NCBI GenBank assembly: GCA_020744225.1
Contig: JAGMWG010000020.1
Span: forward strand, 124,001-188,000
Direction of reading: 5' to 3'
From: Paraphoma chrysanthemicola
Lineage: Eukaryota > Ascomycota > Dothideomycetes > Pleosporales > Phaeosphaeriaceae
DNA: 64,000 nucleotides
Shown here: positions 22,931 through 35,492 of the stretch, piece after piece
Layout of the letters: each line of letters opens with the position of its first letter
How positions within the stretch are numbered: the first letter of the stretch is position 1
Program-made: the position numbers and the translations under genes
The notes under the pieces: generated by a model
Databases searched by the model: none
What the model was told of the DNA's origin: nothing
The model's input: only the letters and a program-made list of their open reading frames with translations

Positions 22931-24810
22931 TCAGTCCTCCTGCACACCACCCTCCCTGGCCCTGACTTCCACCATCGGCCCATCCCTGCCAAACCCCAAT
23001 GCGTCCCGCATCTGAAACTCATCCTCCCTCTCCCTACCCACTCCCATTTCTTTCCCACCTCCCCCTCTTCCCCTCTCACCCTCCGCCTCCCTGATATCAA
23101 ACCGCCACAACAAATGCGCCAGTGTTAATTTCAATTGCATATACGCCAATACCCTCCCACTACACTGCCTCGTCCCGATACTGAACGGATTAAATGCCTT
23201 CCTAGCCAACGCGATACTTGATGCCGGGTTTGTGGGCGATTCGACCCAGCGCTCAGGACGGAACGCGAAGGGGGAGGGGAAGTAGTCTGGGTTGTGGTGG
23301 ATGGCATACATAGGTACACCGACGACGGTTTTGGCGGGGAGATGATCGTTGTCGATGGTCATGCCACCTGGGAGAATGACGCGAGGGAGGTGGCTGGGTA
23401 CGGGGGCGGTGCGGCGGAGGGTTTCTTCGATACAGGCGTAGAGGTAGGTGCAGGAGTTCAATTGAGCGTTGTTGGCGATCTCGGAGGGGGAAGAAAATGT
23501 CATCCTAGGAGGTGGTGAGTAATGAGGGTTTTATGGAAGGGAACAGACTGACCGGACTTCCTCGGTAGCTTTTTCCAGGGCTTCAGGATTGTGTATGAGG
23601 TAGAATATCGCGCCGGCTAGCACACTACTAAAGGGATCAGCGCCAGCGTTGATCATATTCAAGCCCTCAGTCCCAAGATCTGCGACGGTGGGACGGAGTC
23701 CTGTTTTCTTGTCCTCGGCGTCGACGACGTGGGATAGAAAGTCAATTCTTCCGCTTTCTACCCGTTTCTCTGCTGTTATTTCTGCAAGCTGAAGTTGTGC
23801 TTGGCTATGCGCATAATCGATCAGCCGATTATTATCTTGTACTGACTTGCCGCCAACAACCTCGAAGAAGCTGGTGCGTAGCAGCGGTCGGACGAGAAAG
23901 GCTAGCGGGAGATATGATACCTATGTCGATCAGTACTCGGTTTGTTCTCAAATCCACTTAACCGAATCGAGGTCATACCCAATACATCAGCATACTTGCT
24001 GGCAGAACCGAGTTGGCCAAATGCCTGTTCTCCTCTTCTTGCACAGTCCGAAAATCACTCCCAAACACCAAAGCACCCATGATATCAAAACCAAGGTACG
24101 TGCTCATCTCACTTGCGTTCCACTTCTCTCCCCATCCAGAACTTCGCGGCGTCAAAGTGTTGCAAAAGCGCTCAATAACATCGATCACGCGTGACTCGTT
24201 CACTTTGAGCGACTCTGCTGAAAAGGCGGGAGTCATCCATCGTCGTCGCACTGCGTGTTTTTCGCGATCTGTTTCGGTGAAACTGCTATACGCTCCCGCG
24301 GCGATGTCGAATGTTTTATACCTGGGCAACATCAATCGATAGAATTACAGACGTGTTACCTGTTGATGCTCACCATTCCCCCTTCTGCACATTAGCAGAT
24401 CTCGGACCATAGATTGTACTCAGCGCGGACGCCGTGTTGAAAGAAAGTGTATTGGGCGCAATGCGGACAATATCGCCTCAGAAGCGTTAGATTATCTGTG
24501 TATACTGCTGAATAACTTTTGGCATTGGAATCATTACCATATTCCTCATGGTCCTTCAGATGCCAGATATGTCGATCGCCAGTATAAGCTTGCCACAGCA
24601 ACGGCCAGCCACTGAGCTTGTAGCTTATCGGACCTGGGTATTTTGCGAGTGGGTGGAAGTAGACGCGATAAATGCATAGAGCAACGATCTTCAACAAAAT
24701 TAGCACAATTTGTACGAGTTGGGAACATTACTGACATAGATGAGAACTCCGATGAACAAGTACTTGATGATAGCTCCTGACTGGTTGTGAATTATAGATA
24801 ATTGGATCAT
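22931..24810 (-). CDS. Cytochrome P450 monooxygenase
   Basis: Six minus-strand exons: 24810-24736, 24688-24538, 24476-24374, 24321-23979, 23920-23553, 23504-22931; phases agree and give 537 aa. The N-terminal anchor (about 13-35, IIKYLFIGVLIYIVALCIYRVY) is followed by FHPLAKYPGP, the usual proline-rich hinge. The helix I motif reads AGADPFSS, the ExxR motif is ETLR (374-377), then FRPERW, and the haem loop FNPFSIGTRQCSGR places the axial cysteine at 461. It resembles the isotrichodermin C-15 hydroxylase type of fungal P450, ER-bound and fed by the P450 reductase; the substrate is unknown. The Thr normally after AGAD is Pro. Two of the five introns use GTCAGT donors. The C-terminus has a Gly/Arg/Glu-rich low-complexity insertion. 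Confidence 0.92.
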
Positions 24811-25021
24811 CGTATTGGTTGCGTGCCGTCAAGCAAACACATGGGGGAAGAGCAAAGGTTGTGAAGGCTAACATAAAAAAAGCCGTACATGTGGTATATC
24901 TATATTGATTTACTACAATCAGCCATTGCTTGTACGACACGATAAGGACAGTGTACAGTCAGCCGTGTTTAGTGGTTCCTCTTGGTGAGCTGCGATTAAG
25001 GCAACCCCGCGCAGCTGCCGC
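24811..25021. promoter_or_regulatory. Divergent upstream region of P450 and small orphan
   Basis: 211 bp between the P450 start and the putative start of a plus-strand orphan, so any promoter elements are shared or overlapping. No specific site recognised. Confidence 0.4.
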
Positions 25022-25681
25022 ATGAGGAAGATGCGGGGCAAGAGGTGCAGGAGACTTGCATGTTGCATAGCCCTACCATCCGCTTCGTATCTTTGACTGA
25101 ATAGATATTACCCGGATTCTCCTAATCGCTCGAATTCGATATGAGGGACGACACGAACAAAAAGTGGCCATTAAGGTCTTCGAAGAAGCCGATGACGTCA
25201 ACGTCCTCTTCACAGCCAAGCACGAGCCTGGACAGTGTGAGCTTCATCTTGGAGCCGAGAAAGAGCAAAGGTAATCTTGAGAACCCATTGTTGGAATCTC
25301 GAGACTTATTGGTAATATAGTGGTCACGTTCAATCCGCTCCTCACGCCCTCGCCATTGCTCGACCCAAAGGTCTTGGAGCAGAAGCGAAAAGCATCATCC
25401 AGAACATGAACCACAGGATCCATCCGAGCATTCAATGTCCAGCGGTCAATCAAGCTCGATGTATTCTGATCCGCACGTTCAAAGATGGATACATCTGCTC
25501 AGAACACGCTTCGAATGCGAGAAGTAGAAACTATCCTGTCAATGTCCAGGACACTGTACGTGAGTCAATCCAGAGCTTACAATTTGCAATAGCTGAGATT
25601 GAACAGGTCTCAAGCATTGCAGCATCGGGCAAGGAATGTCAGGACCATGAGATCATTTCAGATGTTTCCAAAATACATTGA
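25022..25681 (+). CDS. Small orphan protein, 5' end tentative
   Basis: Two exons are well connected: 25105-25270 and 25321-25681, joined by a 50-nt intron (GTAATC...ATATAG). They read through RYEGRHEQKVAIKVFEEAD and HALAIARPKGLGAEAKSII to a TGA at 25681. An in-frame stop lies just above 25105, so a first exon is needed; the best candidate is 25022-25061 (MRKMRGKRCRRLA) with a weak GTTGCA donor, giving 188 aa. I do not recognise the family and see no signal peptide or membrane segment. The two conserved-looking exons and consistent phase argue for a real gene or a recent relic. Confidence 0.45.
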
Positions 25682-25821
25682 CTCGAAAAGATTACTATAC
25701 TACACTTATTTTCACCCCATCATGCATCGCTCAATCTGCCATGCATGTATGCAATATCCCGCACAAAACGCCCTTTGACCATAACGCCAGCCCATGATCC
25801 ATCCACCTTGCCTGGAATATT

Positions 25822-28800
25822 CTACTCAAACTGATTCTCCCGATCGACCCACACATCTTCAAGCTCCGCAAATGTATGGAAATGTACGGGCCGATGCAAG
25901 CTATCGTAGAACCTAACAGGTGTATCCAGCCTTACGTGCACTGGCTTCTTCTCGACCACGCCGAATGTGCTGCCCATGAAACTGTAATTCCAAAGCCCGT
26001 TGTCAGGGACCAAGAAATATCCGCGGATCTTGTCGGAGAGAAGTAGCTGGCACTTCTCGCCAAAAGACGTGCTGAACCCGGCTGGGTTGTCCGACATGGT
26101 GTCTTTGTTGTCGGCGCCCCATTTGTAGCCGTTGGGGGTGAGTGCCCATGCAGCGAGCGAAACGGAACCAGGTGTGAAGGAGACGGTCATGGAGACGGTC
26201 TTCTTGTCCCAGCTTGCGTGTGCATTCATGAGGCGCGCGTGCTGGGTGACGTCGCTGGCTTGCATGTATGGTGGCTCGTTACCGCTGACAGTGTGGATGA
26301 TGCCTAGCGGCTCGAGGTTGTCGAGGTACTCGTGTTGAGGCAACTGCTTCGGTAGCTGCACATCGCGGGTGTTGCCGACCTGTGGGATCATGACGATGGT
26401 GCAGATCTCCTTGACCTGATCATTGTCTGGTGGGGACCTGCCGTACAGGTAGCCGGCGACCTGAACACGAAGATCGGCAATCGTGATGAAGCGCTTCAGA
26501 ACGTTCTTCGGCATGACATAGGTGAAGTGGCCCTCCTCCTTGACGTCCTCTGAGTTGATATAGATGTTGTTCGCACGGGTTCGCAGATTTGACGTAGCAA
26601 CAGCTCGTGTTCGCCATTCAGTCTTTGAGCTGAACGCGGCTTGCTCGTATTGGGAGGTTGTCGTAACGACCATCTCCTCACCATGGACATTCTGGGTCTT
26701 CGTGGTGACGGCAGTCAGCTGTGCCTGCTCCTCCTGCTGCTTATCGATCTCTGCCGCCTGTTGTCGCTGCATCGATGGCGCTGAGATCTCCATACCCAGA
26801 ATGATGTCACGCACTTCGCTGCTCGTAAGCGACGAGGTGTTGACATTGTTCTTCTTGCCGTAGTCGTTGAGGATGAGATCACGTAATTGCACCTCGACCT
26901 TGATCCAGTCTTCGTCTGATAGCGTAGGCCAGATGTGATGCTCCTGTGTTATCACGGTCTTGTCAGGACGCAGCAGCAGTTTGGTCTTATCTTGGTTCAC
27001 GTGGAGCGCACGCAGGATCAAGATCAAACGCGAGAAGGCAGTGTAGGATGAGATCGTCTTCAGCCACTCGTCGTACAGGTTGAAGAGCACCATTTGAGGT
27101 CCAGTAGCTCGGAGGATCATGTCACCAAGCTTCTCCACTTTCATAGCTGCCTGGAAGGGGAGTTGCAACTCAGAAGCACGGATGGAGATGTTGGGGAAAT
27201 CGAGAAGATGGACCTCGAGAGGATCTAGGAGTCCCTTTCGTGTGACGATGAGCTGCTTCGGTTGTTCTTCCACAGGCAGGGAACGGATGAGGGCGGCGAC
27301 TTCTTCTGCAGTCTTCCACTTGGCAAGTTGGCCGAGACGCTTCTGCCCTGCCCAAACGCTGGTGTGGATGATTTTCAAGAACAATTGGCCGGTACGGGGG
27401 TTGAAGATGAAGATGGCGCCGTTGATGGGTTTGGTTGTCAAGTTACCCTCGAACGTCTTGTGAATTGTGACACGGTACACGTTGGTGTCGTCGATGAACA
27501 GCTGGATCTGGTTGCTGAAGAGCTCGGAGTAATTCTGGGAATTCAGGAACTCCTGGCTGGACTCAGAGGCGTAAAGCTGGAGACCCTTGCGGATGCGCTC
27601 ACGAAGGACGTATAGCGCCGGATTTGCCTTCATGACCTTGGCCATAGCTTGCTGAATGAGCTGCTTAAGACCTGGGAAGTACTGTCCGTAGGCGGAGTAC
27701 AGGTTGTAGGCCAGGTCGATGCCAATCATGAGACCAGTGGCTGACGGATAAATGCTCATGCTGTCCTGAGTGTAGTCGAGATACTTTGCGCGAACGTAGC
27801 GCTCGATGTCGTGAGAGTCATAGTCGCCGTATCTTAGCTGAACATCGATCCAGAACTTGTTCGTGGTAGTTGCGCTCATGGTATCCTTCGTATCGTACAG
27901 CATAGACGGTGGTGAGACGCTCCACTTGTGGCTGGCGAAAAGTAGAATGTCGGCACACGAGCTGTTCATCTTGTACGACTTACGGGGATGAATAGTCTCC
28001 TTCTGGACCGTCTCAATGCCAAGCGCCTCGAGCTCTTGATCGAAGACCTGGCACAGATCCATGACAACAGACTCGTGGATCTTCTGCCACAAATGGGCTC
28101 TAAAGATCTGAATGAGCGAGATCTTGAGTGTCGGGATCTTTCCGTGCAAGAAGATGCCCGTGAGATCAAGCTGGACCTGGAAACCAACGTAGACGTTGGC
28201 TCGGTTGATGGTCGGTGACCACCACAATGTGAAGCGACGATTGGGAATCTGGTTCAAACCGGAACGCTGGGCATTGGTGAGCTTCTTGAACTTCATTGAC
28301 TCCTCGAAGCCTGCAAATAGTTAGCAAGTTCTGGTCATATCTGTGTAGACTTCGGTGACGCCGGGATCACTTCACGCAGCATTCGAAGTGCAAAGCAAAT
28401 CGTCGTCAATGCGAAATGACCCAAGCACATCCACGGGGGCTGCTTACCACTGGCTTTCTCCCAGAAGAGACCCTCCCAGGACGGGAATGCGGTTGCCTTG
28501 AACAATGTGTGCTCAAGAATGGTCTCCACACCACCCAGCGCTTGAATGACGTCGGTTCGGTACGCGTTCAAATTCCAAAGTTTACCATCGTGTCGCTGGC
28601 TCGTCCACCAGAAGGGGTTGCTCTTCATGTGTTGGTAAATCTTGAACTCGGTCCTGGCACGGAAGCCCTTGTCGAAGCTGAGCGTGCTGCGATCCTTCTG
28701 GAACAAGGTATTGATACGGGGCAGACCGCGATCCCAACTATCCTCAAGATCCTCGAGAGTCAGTCGTCGGTTCTGCTGCTGCGCCTCTTGACGCTTCTGT

Positions 28801-31800
28801 GAGTACTCCATCCAGACACGCTGTGAGTCGATGAACTCTGACTCCCATGGGATGATGTATCGGAAGATGTTCGGAATCAGTGTCTCTTCGTCATGTGACA
28901 TACCAGCACGGTAATGCGTAACGCCTGTATCTGTCTGCTTGGACCATCGCTTGTCGCTCGTGGGAATGAGAATGTGAGAGCCGGAGATCATACCGAGACC
29001 ACCAAGCTCCTTGGGTGTGTAGAACACGGCTGGAGGGAAACGCGAGGGCATCTTGGAGTTCAGACCAATCTTCACGCGCGTCTGGATCTTCGTCTCGCAC
29101 TTTACGATAGTGTCAAGCAGGTTCACAGTTGAAACCGCAGCCTCGCGGTAGTAAGTGAAGAGCGCAATCAAAGTCGTGTTCCACTTGTTGGCAATCTTGG
29201 TGAAGGTAGTCGACCCAGAAGACATAAGAATCTGTCGGATGCGGTTGTTGAACTTCTGTACATCTTCTTCGGTAACTTGCAAGAACGCATCAGCCGTTCG
29301 CTCCTTGGTTGCGTTGTCGACGAGAGACCACACGCTGTCCTTGACGGGGAATTCGCCTGTAAGGTTGCGCATCTTGGGCAGAATGCGGACCTCGAAGCCA
29401 GACATCGAAAACAACAGATTAGGATTGTCTCGACTGTACACGCTGGCGAAGGTGTCATCCCACTCAATCGTTGTTACCGAACGTGGCAGGCGGTTCTTGA
29501 GGTCCCAAAACACTGCGCGGCCAAGGTTGACGTCGTGTCGCATCAGTCGCATCCTTGAGTCGCGAGGCCAGCATTTCTTGTTCTTGTAGCCGATAACATT
29601 TTCGAAGTTTGGATCCGGGTTCTCAGTCAAGAATCGCTGAATCAAATCTCGCGACTCTTCGGCGGTGAATCGGAAGAACACCCAGATGCGGTCAATGTAC
29701 CTTGTGTACAGGCGGATTGGATGGCGGACCTCAGTCTCCTTGTCCTTGAATTGCAGGAAGTCATTAGGACTATCAGGAGCACCCGCGATCTCGTTGGCAC
29801 GCTGAAGACCGAGAAGCAGGATGTCGAGTACAAGACCGTAGAATTGGAAAACGAAGCCAGAGAATTGCAACCCACGGATCATACCATAGGCATTGACGTG
29901 GTTCATGTCCTTGTAGTTGAGCTGGACGTTGTTCTTCGCTGTGATGTAATCAGCCAGATTGTGGTCCATGATCAATCTTAGCAGGCGATTGAGCATAGTC
30001 AGGTCGATCTTCTCATAGACCTTGGATAGCTGCGTCTCGATCATGACATTGCACTCGCCGTCTTCGGACTCCCAGACCTTGTCAAGGTTGTTAATGCCTT
30101 GAGCCCACTTGTAGGTAAGCAGCGGTGGAACCTCAGAATCAGACGGCTTGATCCAAGCTGGGAACAAGTGTCGCTGATCAGCCTGATACCAAAGATACTG
30201 ATCGAGATACGCGTCGGTGATCTTCTCCATGGGCTCGATATCGTACACTGGATTGATGTTGCTATAGTTGTCGTTCATGTCGATACCGACCTCCTTGAAT
30301 GCACGCTGTGTAAGGAGGAAACGCTTGATGCGGGCCAGCGTAGTTCCTGGAGAATCGTACGCCTGCTCTATGAGAGCAAGCTCCTCGCGCTGGCTTTGAT
30401 TGAGTCGTCCCTTCACCGAGTATGCCTCACGAAGACGCTCCAAAGCAAGTATTAGAATCTTGGTATCGTGCTTGTACGAGACGCTGGGGAATGGGATCGG
30501 CTGGAACTTGCGTGCCTCTAGCCAATGCACCATGGTGGTGTAGATGGCGACCGCCTCCTCGGATGAGACATAAGGCCCGTCCTTCATATAGTTGTGTTGT
30601 CGCTCTTGCTCAGCCTTGAGCCACAGACGAGTCAATCGACCCAGGTTCTTCTTTGCAACGGTCTTGTCCACCGTGGCGCCTCGTCGAATACGCTCTCGGT
30701 TGTAGTGTGCGACTGAGATCCACCAATCCGCCTTGCTCTTTACGTAACGCAGGATGATGTTTTCGATCGGAGCGGGCAGACCAGGCACCTTCCACGGGAT
30801 GTTACTCTTCCAGCATCGCCATGCTTCTGACAAATGTTGCAGAACCGTGTTGACCTTGTTCTGCTTGATGCCCTCGGGCATCATGTCCATGAGATCGCTC
30901 ATGACAGCCGCACGCAGCTCCAAATCGAAGTGAGACTCCACACGCTGCTTGGTGACAGTCTTGGCAACGCCCTTGCTGTGCCTACCCTCGAATTGACGGG
31001 AGAGAAGATTTCCTAACCAGCGCTCTAGGAGAGGAATGATTCCACGCATGAAGAAGAGCCAAACCCTCCAAGCAGGCGCCCAGAAACCGCAACCAGGACC
31101 CTTACCGACGGGGCCAGAGTTGAACCGGTAATAGATGAGATGCTTCAAATCCTTGCAGGAGCGAATCTGGTGCATCAGCTTGTACTTATAACGGTACATT
31201 CCGGTCAATTGACCGACATGGTTGAAAGCATAAAGGATACCATCAGCCAGCTGGAAAGCATCAATGTTGCCTAATCGGTACTGGACTTGCGCATCGACGA
31301 TGAGCTTTGTGAGACGAAGGATTTCTCGCATTAGATGGAAAGCGTTTCCGAAACGCGACTTCTTCCGCTCTTTGGTGGTGAGGGTCTTGACAGGCTTCAA
31401 GTTGAAGTTGTAGTCAAGGTGCAAGTATGTCAAGTTCTTGCGATGGATGAGCAAATTCAACATGTTGTAGCCTTGCCGGCAAACTTGTAAACCTGCCTCA
31501 ACCCAGTCGATCTTCGTCTGTTGGAAGAACTTCGTGCCCTTGAGTGTCCGCATCAGATTTTGCTTGTTCTGTGCCTGTGGCTTCTTCTTGTGAAGTTCGT
31601 TGAGAACGAAGGTCTTGAGCAGCTTTTGGTACGAGACCCGGACCTTGACCGGCTGGCCTGCAGGAACGTGCTCGAGGTACCACTGCTTGACAAGAGGAAC
31701 ATCTTGAGCTCGAACCATGCGTCCTGAGCGCTTGTCGAATGGGTGCGGTGCCCACCAAAGGGCAATTGCCGAAGCGGTTTCTGGTGTGGACAATTCCTCG

Positions 31801-33074
31801 TCGGCCATGAAAGGTTCCACCTCTTCCGGCATCTGGAACTCATCCTCATCGTCTTCGTCGTTGCCATAACCAAACACCTCGTCCTCATGGCTGACCGTTA
31901 CATTTTTAGGCGCAACAGCTCGTGATGAGATGGGATTGATGATCGGATCGAAGTAGAACGCTGGAAGACTGGGATCTTCTGCGCGGACATAGACCACTTG
32001 GGGATGCGAGTACCATGCGATCTTCACGCTACGTGGCAGGGAGTTGTACAAGAATGGATACGAGACACGGTACTCGGTCCGGATAGGCGCGCGGAAAATG
32101 ATGCGGTCAATGGCGTTGAACTCGCCAAAGTCCTCGTCATTCGGATCGATGTCCTTGTATAGAGGCTCGAAGCGTGGACCTCCAGGTATCGCGACATTGA
32201 GCGCCTTCGCGGTCAAGAAGCTATTCATCTCGAACATGTGGAAGTAGTTCTTGTCGACAATGTCGCTCAACAACTGTCTGCTCAGACGATACAGCGTCGC
32301 CATTTGAGGCAAATCCAGGTTCCATGTCTCGTAGCTTGGTCCGTTGATGTGCGGGGTGTCAAGCAATGGCCGATGCTCGTAGAACCACTCCACAACAGGC
32401 CCGTCTTCGTCCTCGTCCAGCTCCAACTGAATAGGCTCCAACGGCTCCACGTCTTCGATGTTCTCGGAATACGATAGCGGTGGTTCCTCGTCGTCAAAAG
32501 GAGGGAAACGCATGCGCTTGAAGTGTCGACGGTCGCTCTTCTCCTTTCGCATTGCCAGCCACATTGCTGCCCATTGCGCATGGAAGACTGGTTCGATGAC
32601 ACGAGGCACCTCGTTGACCAGCGTCAAACACCCGTTTGTATGGTACAAGACTTTGACATCTCGCCTGCTCTCCCAGGGCATCGGCATGTTCTCCAGAAGC
32701 TTCAAAACCGCGTGGGGCATAAACTTGAGCGCACCAAGATAACTGCGCTTGTCGCTGGTGAACTTCTTTTGTGACACATCACCGATATCCCTAAACACCT
32801 TGCGCAAATGCTCTGGTGGCAGATCTGCCTTCTGTGTCTCGACAAATCCAGCTTTGCGCTTCTCGCCGTATCTCTGTCTCTGCTGCCGTAACCAATCCTT
32901 CTTCTTCTGCGCAAACTTGGCCACCTGCGGATCAATGGGTGGTCGCATTCCCGGAGGTCCTACGGTACCAGGTGCGCCTGGCGGACCAGGAGGAGGTGGT
33001 GGCGGAGGCGGAGCATAGCTGGATCCTGGCGCTCCCGGGGGAGGCGGCGGCGGAGGTGGAGGTGGGAAAGCCAT
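25822..33074 (-). CDS. PRP8: Pre-mRNA-processing-splicing factor 8
   Basis: Two minus-strand exons, 33074-28448 and 28310-25822, with a 137-nt intron; 2371 aa, close to the family's usual length. The N-terminus is a polyproline run (residues about 4-30) typical of filamentous-fungal Prp8. Highly conserved blocks follow: KKDWLRQQRQRYGEKRK, RFEPLYKDIDPNDEDFGEFN, the large thumb/reverse-transcriptase-like region, the linker, the endonuclease-like and RNase H-like domains, and a C-terminal JAB1/MPN domain (PLGIIHTVSGNEPPYMQASD) ending WVDRENQFE. Prp8 is the core scaffold of the U5 snRNP and catalytic spliceosome and regulates Brr2. No intein is present; the reading frame is continuous through the positions where fungal Prp8 inteins insert. 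It is head-to-head with eL34. Confidence 0.97.
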
Positions 33075-33814
33075 GATGGTTGTCTGCGCGACTTAGGTGA
33101 TGTTAGTGGCTGAGTTGCCGGGGTGCAAATCAATGCAGGAGAAGACGAAGAATCAATCTTCAAATGCGCCGCAAAGGGGTATGTGAAAAGAGTCGCAGTT
33201 GACGAGGAACGCGATGGACCGCGTTGATTGTTTGTACTCACTTTAAAGCGTGCTAGTCACCTGCTCTCTACAAATGACTAAATCTCCCAGAAACCCTGAT
33301 CTTCCTAGGCTCCAGAAGTTTTGCGGACGGCAAGGCGCCGCAGTGGAAAGGTGGAAGTCGCGTCGCGCGCAGGCGAGGGGGATGTCCCGTACACTTGGAG
33401 GGTAAGGAACGTCGGCGCGCACTGGATGGAGATCAATCTCCCACGCGTTGGAGCGATTTGGCGATGGAGTTGTCTTAGTGGCGTCGCATGTCTCGATGTT
33501 TCGCGCTTTTCCTGACGGCACGTGATCTCGAGCCAGACGCACGGACTTTTCCACGCTAGCCGCGACAAGCTTAAGCCGCTCGCTAAGCGCACTTCGAAGT
33601 TCACGCTGCAGGAGCGAATTTGACGAACGACAACGACAACAGCACGCCCGTGGTAAGTCCAGCCCAACACATTGCTGTCGAAGTAATCTTTCAAACTTGT
33701 ACTGACTCTATCCAGACCCAGGTACGATATTGCACCGCTGCTGCACTTCCATCGATTTTTGCTCACGCCGCGCAACAGATAATCGTCCACTGAATCTCCG
33801 GGACCACCTTCACA
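33075..33814. promoter_or_regulatory. Bidirectional promoter region of PRP8 and eL34
   Basis: 740 bp between the divergent start codons of two constitutive core genes. It contains a probable 5' UTR intron of the eL34 transcript (listed separately). The 100-200-codon open frames across it have no recognisable content and are taken as chance. Confidence 0.6.
33654..33716 (+). other. Probable 5' UTR intron of eL34
   Basis: GTAAGT donor at 33654, a TACTGAC-like branch point near 33701 and a CCAG acceptor at 33716, about 100 bp upstream of the start codon. 5' UTR introns are common in ribosomal-protein genes. Inferred from signals only. Confidence 0.55.
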
Positions 33815-34288
33815 ATGCCTTCCACCAGACTCACCTACGTACGTCGCGTCGCATCTACCGAACTGCAATCGAGGGGTTGATGGGATTCGTGGAATGGCCA
33901 AGGGCTAACATACGGGCAGAGGCGACGTGCGCCATACAACACCAAGAGCCAGAAGGTCCGCGTTATCAAGACCCCCGGTGGCGAGCTCCGCTATCTGCAC
34001 ATCAAGAAGAAGGGCACTGCTCCCAAGTGCGGTGTATGTTAGCCTCCGCATCGCTCCGCGACATACGCTGACAGGCTCTAGGACTGCGGTACCAAGCTCG
34101 CTGGTATCCCTGCCCTCCGACCCCGCGAATATGCCACCGTCTCCCGCCCCAAGAAGACCGTCCAGCGTGCGTACGGCGGCTCGCGCTGCGCAAACTGCGT
34201 CCAGGACCGCATTGTCCGTGCTTTCCTGATCGAGGAGCAGAAGGTCGTCAAGAAGGTGCTCAAGGAGTCGCAACAGAAGAAGCGTTAA
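33815..34288 (+). CDS. RPL34: 60S ribosomal protein eL34
   Basis: Three exons, 33815-33838, 33920-34033 and 34082-34288; 114 aa. The first exon encodes only MPSTRLTY, then RRRAPYNTKSQKVRV, YLHIKKKGTAPKCGDCGTKL, YGGSRCANCVQDRIVRAFLIEEQK and a Lys-rich end. CxxC pairs (KCGDC, RCANC) match the zinc-binding cysteines of eL34. The length agrees with the family (about 115-120 aa). It is part of the large ribosomal subunit. The splice choice is fixed by the conserved LTYRRR junction. Confidence 0.96.
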
Positions 34289-35492
34289 GCGGTTGTGGTT
34301 CGAGGGGTTAGGGCTTTAGCATGTCAAAACTGGGGCTATCGGTGTTTATGTGCATTACGGGCAGTCTCCTTTCGGTCGGAATTTAACGATATCAAGGCGA
34401 TTCTGCATCACTCTCCGACGTTCGCCAGGACGGTAGCTGAGTAGGATCACGAATACATCCACAAGCTACAACACGGATTTTCTCTGAGGCACTGCTTCGT
34501 CTGCTCTGGAACCACTCCCTGTGCAAGCATGTTCGTCTCGAAAAGGTGCCTTGGACATGCTTATGTACGCGCTACGCCATGTGCTGTGAGGTGCTACTCG
34601 TCGTCTTCGTACGTGAAGTCATCTTTAGCGGTGCTCTCAAGGGTTGAGTCGATGGAGGTGCGGCAAATCGTGAATTAGTGCACCAATTGTGTCTGCCGCT
34701 GCTAATGTCAATACGATGTCATTCAGCCTAAGAAGTTACCGTGAACCCTATTGACCAGGAATACCGCTGCACGGTGCTATGACGTCCATGGGCGCGGAAG
34801 TTCTGAACGTGCTTCTCAGTATCAAGTCTCGAATCAGAATCTAGTGTGCCCTCATGTTATCAGTTGTACCGGAGGATGAGATCACGCTACATACTATTGA
34901 GCTCGTGTTGAAGATCACGGCAGGGACGAAATTAGGCTTACTGTGGACAACTTACCGCGTTTTGGTTTGGTAGTAAATATTCAGAGGCCACAATTTTTTT
35001 CGCTGGAATAATGAAGCACGCTGGGGATGCTCGATTCTGTTTCGTTTGAATGGATGTCTAGCGATCTCGACCTTGACAACACCTCGCAACACCACATGCC
35101 CACAACCAATCTGAAGCATCTCCAAACATGACTCTGTAGAAGCTGCATTGAAATTGAAGCGAACCGCGTCGGATACACTAGGTCGAGGCTGGCATGGTGG
35201 CCGGTAATGTGTCCCGCCCTGTGATTGGTGAGTCACGCCGTGATTTTCCGCCCACTCTTCACATCCAGCGGCTTCCTGCAGCAGCTCGCATGTCAAGATA
35301 GCCGACGGAAACACATGATCGAGCGCCTGGAGTCGGAGTCACATTGCTGGCGAGGCTGGTGAGCAGTTACATCAGCGGCCAGTCGTCCCACCTCGCCCCG
35401 ATATCGACCCCGCCGAATCAATCCACGCTGCACAGCTCGAGAGCGATTCCGGAGCGGCATCGGAGTGTGCGCGATACATCACTACCTGCACC
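34289..35492. other. Intergenic, long upstream region of the Zn2Cys6 regulator
   Basis: About 1.2 kb, likely 3' UTR of eL34 plus the promoter and leader of the transcription factor. No RNA gene, repeat or supported open frame seen. Confidence 0.5.

Noticed and set aside
22931..25681. P450 plus neighbours as a secondary-metabolite cluster
   Set aside because: No PKS, NRPS, terpene synthase or other backbone enzyme nearby; flanked by a GH76, a tRNA and PRP8.
25822..28310. Intein in PRP8
   Set aside because: The frame is continuous through the conserved blocks with no inserted splicing domain.
33305..33901. 198-codon minus-strand open frame between PRP8 and eL34
   Set aside because: Overlaps eL34 exon 1 and its intron, has no recognised motif and sits in a divergent promoter.
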